64,000 nucleotides of DNA from Linum tenue (taxonomy: Eukaryota; Streptophyta; Magnoliopsida; Malpighiales; Linaceae): contig CAMGYJ010000002.1 in the NCBI GenBank assembly GCA_946122785.1, positions 61,777,703-61,841,702 of the forward strand. The letters run 5' to 3'. The position numbers and the translations under genes are program-made. Position 1 is the first letter of the stretch. Every line of letters starts with the position of its first letter. Positions 62,242 through 64,000 of the stretch are shown here, piece after piece. The notes below the pieces were generated by a model. That model had not been told where the DNA came from, ran no database searches, and saw only the letters and a list, made by a program, of their open reading frames with translations.

Positions 62242-64000
62242 TAGGATGTGAATTTAGGACTAAATGTCACCAAAGAAGTGAAATGTGAAATTCAAAGGCG
62301 AACCCATCGAGATATTGTGGACCAATGATCTGACGCAAGGAGACTGCAATCCTACAACGTAAGAAAAGTTGTTGCAATGATTCTTCTTCTTCCGAATCAC
62401 ATATAAAACATGTGTTTTCCACATGGAGCCCATGTTTTGTAGGTCTTCACACACCATAAAGATCCTCAACAGAATAAGCCATAGAAAATAGTTTTGGAAC
62501 TAGAGAGAGTGAAAAAAAATTAGGGCAGAGATATGGATCAAGGGTTGAAACTGAGTCAGACTAGATCTGTGAACGATGCGTTGGTACCTTGTGAGTCATA
62601 ATGCTAGATATACCAATCAAAACAATGGGTATTGGGCATGTGAATAACTAAAATGGCAGTTACAGAAATCTCGCAGGCGAGAAGAATTCCGCTAGGAATT
62701 GTGGGAGAAATAAAGTACGAAACAAATTGTTGGAACATCTGAGTCGTAGGGAGGCGGGTGGAAAGAAAACATAGGTAAATATGGGAATCCATAGATTATC
62801 CTTAGCGTCTATTCTAGTGCTTGCACCTACTTTCCAATATAATCCTTGTTGGAGTAAATTTCCCTCGCGAGGCATTGGAGCCCCTTAGCGCAGAAAAGAA
62901 AGAAGTATGAGGGAAGTACTGACCCTTGAGAACTTGAGAAATTAGTGAGCCTGGATCATATTGAATACGCCGGTATATTTTGGCCAATAGAGTTTGATTG
63001 AATGTGCCAAAATCTTTGAAGCTCAGTCCGCCCTTTGATTTGGGTCGACATAAAGTGGCAGCAAGAAACCCATGGTAAATGACGTTCATTACCCTGTTGG
63101 CCCGTCAAAAGCATGCAATCATTCGGTTGAGATTACATCAAAGTTCTTTGGAAAGAAAAATAACAGGACATAACATACTATAGGAGAGCTAAGGCAACTG
63201 TTATAAGAGTTTCAAAACCCGCCAAGAAAAGACATTGATGTTTCCAACCTTGTAGGCGCTTTGCTACCTCTTCAATAGACCGAAAGTTTCCCGTTTGTAA
63301 CCATTGAATGAGGGAAGGAAGGCTAAGTACTTGTTAGAGAAAACCACTGCTGATTTAGGTAAGTTTACCCTTTCACCACTCATTCGTTGATAACGATTCA
63401 AGAGATGTAAGAGAATTTGACAGTCCATATTTTGAGGGCGTAAAAAAAGGAAAACATCATCGGCAAAAAAACATGTGTGATAGAATGAGACAATATGATT
63501 AAATTGAACTTCTATAAGCTCTCCCAAAGTGACCGCTTGGGACAATAAAGCCGAGAAGCCTTTTGTACAATTAGCAAAGAGTAAAGGGAGAGCGCGCCAC
63601 TTTGTGTGGGTCTAAAATAACTATTAGAGCTTCCATCCAACATGACATATATAGAAGTAGAGGGGAAACAATTGGATAAAAGATCAGTCCAGTGAGAATC
63701 AAAACCAAGTTTGTCCATGACCCGAAAAGGATAAGACCATTCTATTCTGTCACATGCCTTTTACATATCAAATTCTAATGACATAAAATGCTCACGGCCA
63801 TCCCGCTTATTTTGAAGATATGCCATTACTTCTTGGACGAAGATGACATTGTCGATAATTGAACATTCCTTGAAGAAGCAATTATGATAAGTTGAAATGA
63901 TCGAGGGAGGATTTTACCAAGGAGATTAGCCAGCAATTTGGAAAATAATTTTGTAAGAAACTTGGCAGAGACCAATCGGGCGGAGACGAGCGCAAGTTTT
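62242..64000 (-). pseudogene. L1-type LINE, decayed and cut by the window edge
   Basis: Reading leftward from the window end: reverse-transcriptase blocks SYKIIF, ECSIIDNVIFVQEVMAYLQN, ACDRIEWSYPF, KLGFDSHWTDLL, GALSLYSLL (about 63960-63570), FADDVFLFLRP (catalytic FADD, about 63465), SGERVNLPKSAVVFS (about 63375-63335), then PKSKGGLSFKDFGTFNQTLL (about 63045-62985) and an RVT zinc-binding region with ENTCFICDSEEEESLQQLFL (about 62420-62360). Several stops and frame shifts break it, for example inside the segment at 63745 and between the ADD and downstream blocks. The 5' part with endonuclease lies outside the window. Not mobile by itself. Confidence 0.85.

Overview
This window is nuclear DNA of a flowering plant, most likely a eudicot. 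It has intron-split genes with GT/AG borders, a plastid sigma factor, a plant augmin subunit and an AT-rich background packed with plant transposons (MULE, hAT, PIF/Harbinger, LINE). The species cannot be fixed from sequence alone. Six genes look intact with introns or are well-supported intact loci, and I rebuilt the exons of the intron-containing ones by eye; each multi-exon model gives an open frame of a length normal for its family. They are SIG2 (16068-19628, -), a small SWIB-domain protein (30650-31837, +), an alpha/beta hydrolase (32524-34305, -), a CID/RPRD-type RNA polymerase II CTD-binding protein (42807-48752, -), a SCAI homologue (50494-54975, -) and AUG7 (56893-60107, +). SCAI and AUG7 are divergent neighbours.

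Left third (1-20 kb): dispersed tandem copies of a small, unrecognised two-helix membrane protein gene, all on the + strand. Two look intact (10431-10676 and 15381-15644). One is split into 360-411 and 2665-2984 by a decayed hAT element. Between them lie a Pack-MULE carrying the 5' part of the xylulose-5-phosphate translocator gene XPT, nested hAT MITEs, a PIF/Harbinger MITE, a TIR element filled with a 186-bp TTACGTAA-rich tandem repeat, and a GC-cored MULE. SIG2 ends convergently with the last small-protein gene.

Middle (20-42 kb): a broken FAR1/FHY3-like gene, a near-perfect foldback, LTR-like non-coding DNA with microsatellites and palindromes, three MITEs with clear target duplications, a second Pack-MULE with DUF630/DUF632 (NRG2-like) exons, the SWIB and hydrolase genes, a four-unit tandem array of about 5 kb, and a third Pack-MULE with four ERD6-like sugar-transporter exons including introns.

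Right part (42-64 kb): the CID gene, SCAI and AUG7, with two abutting MITEs in the SCAI/AUG7 intergenic space, then a short MULE, a MITE fragment and a decayed LINE that runs off the window.

The intact genes are ordinary housekeeping loci with no evident shared pathway. The unusual content is the three Pack-MULEs with related ends but different captured host genes, and the uncharacterised small membrane-protein cluster.
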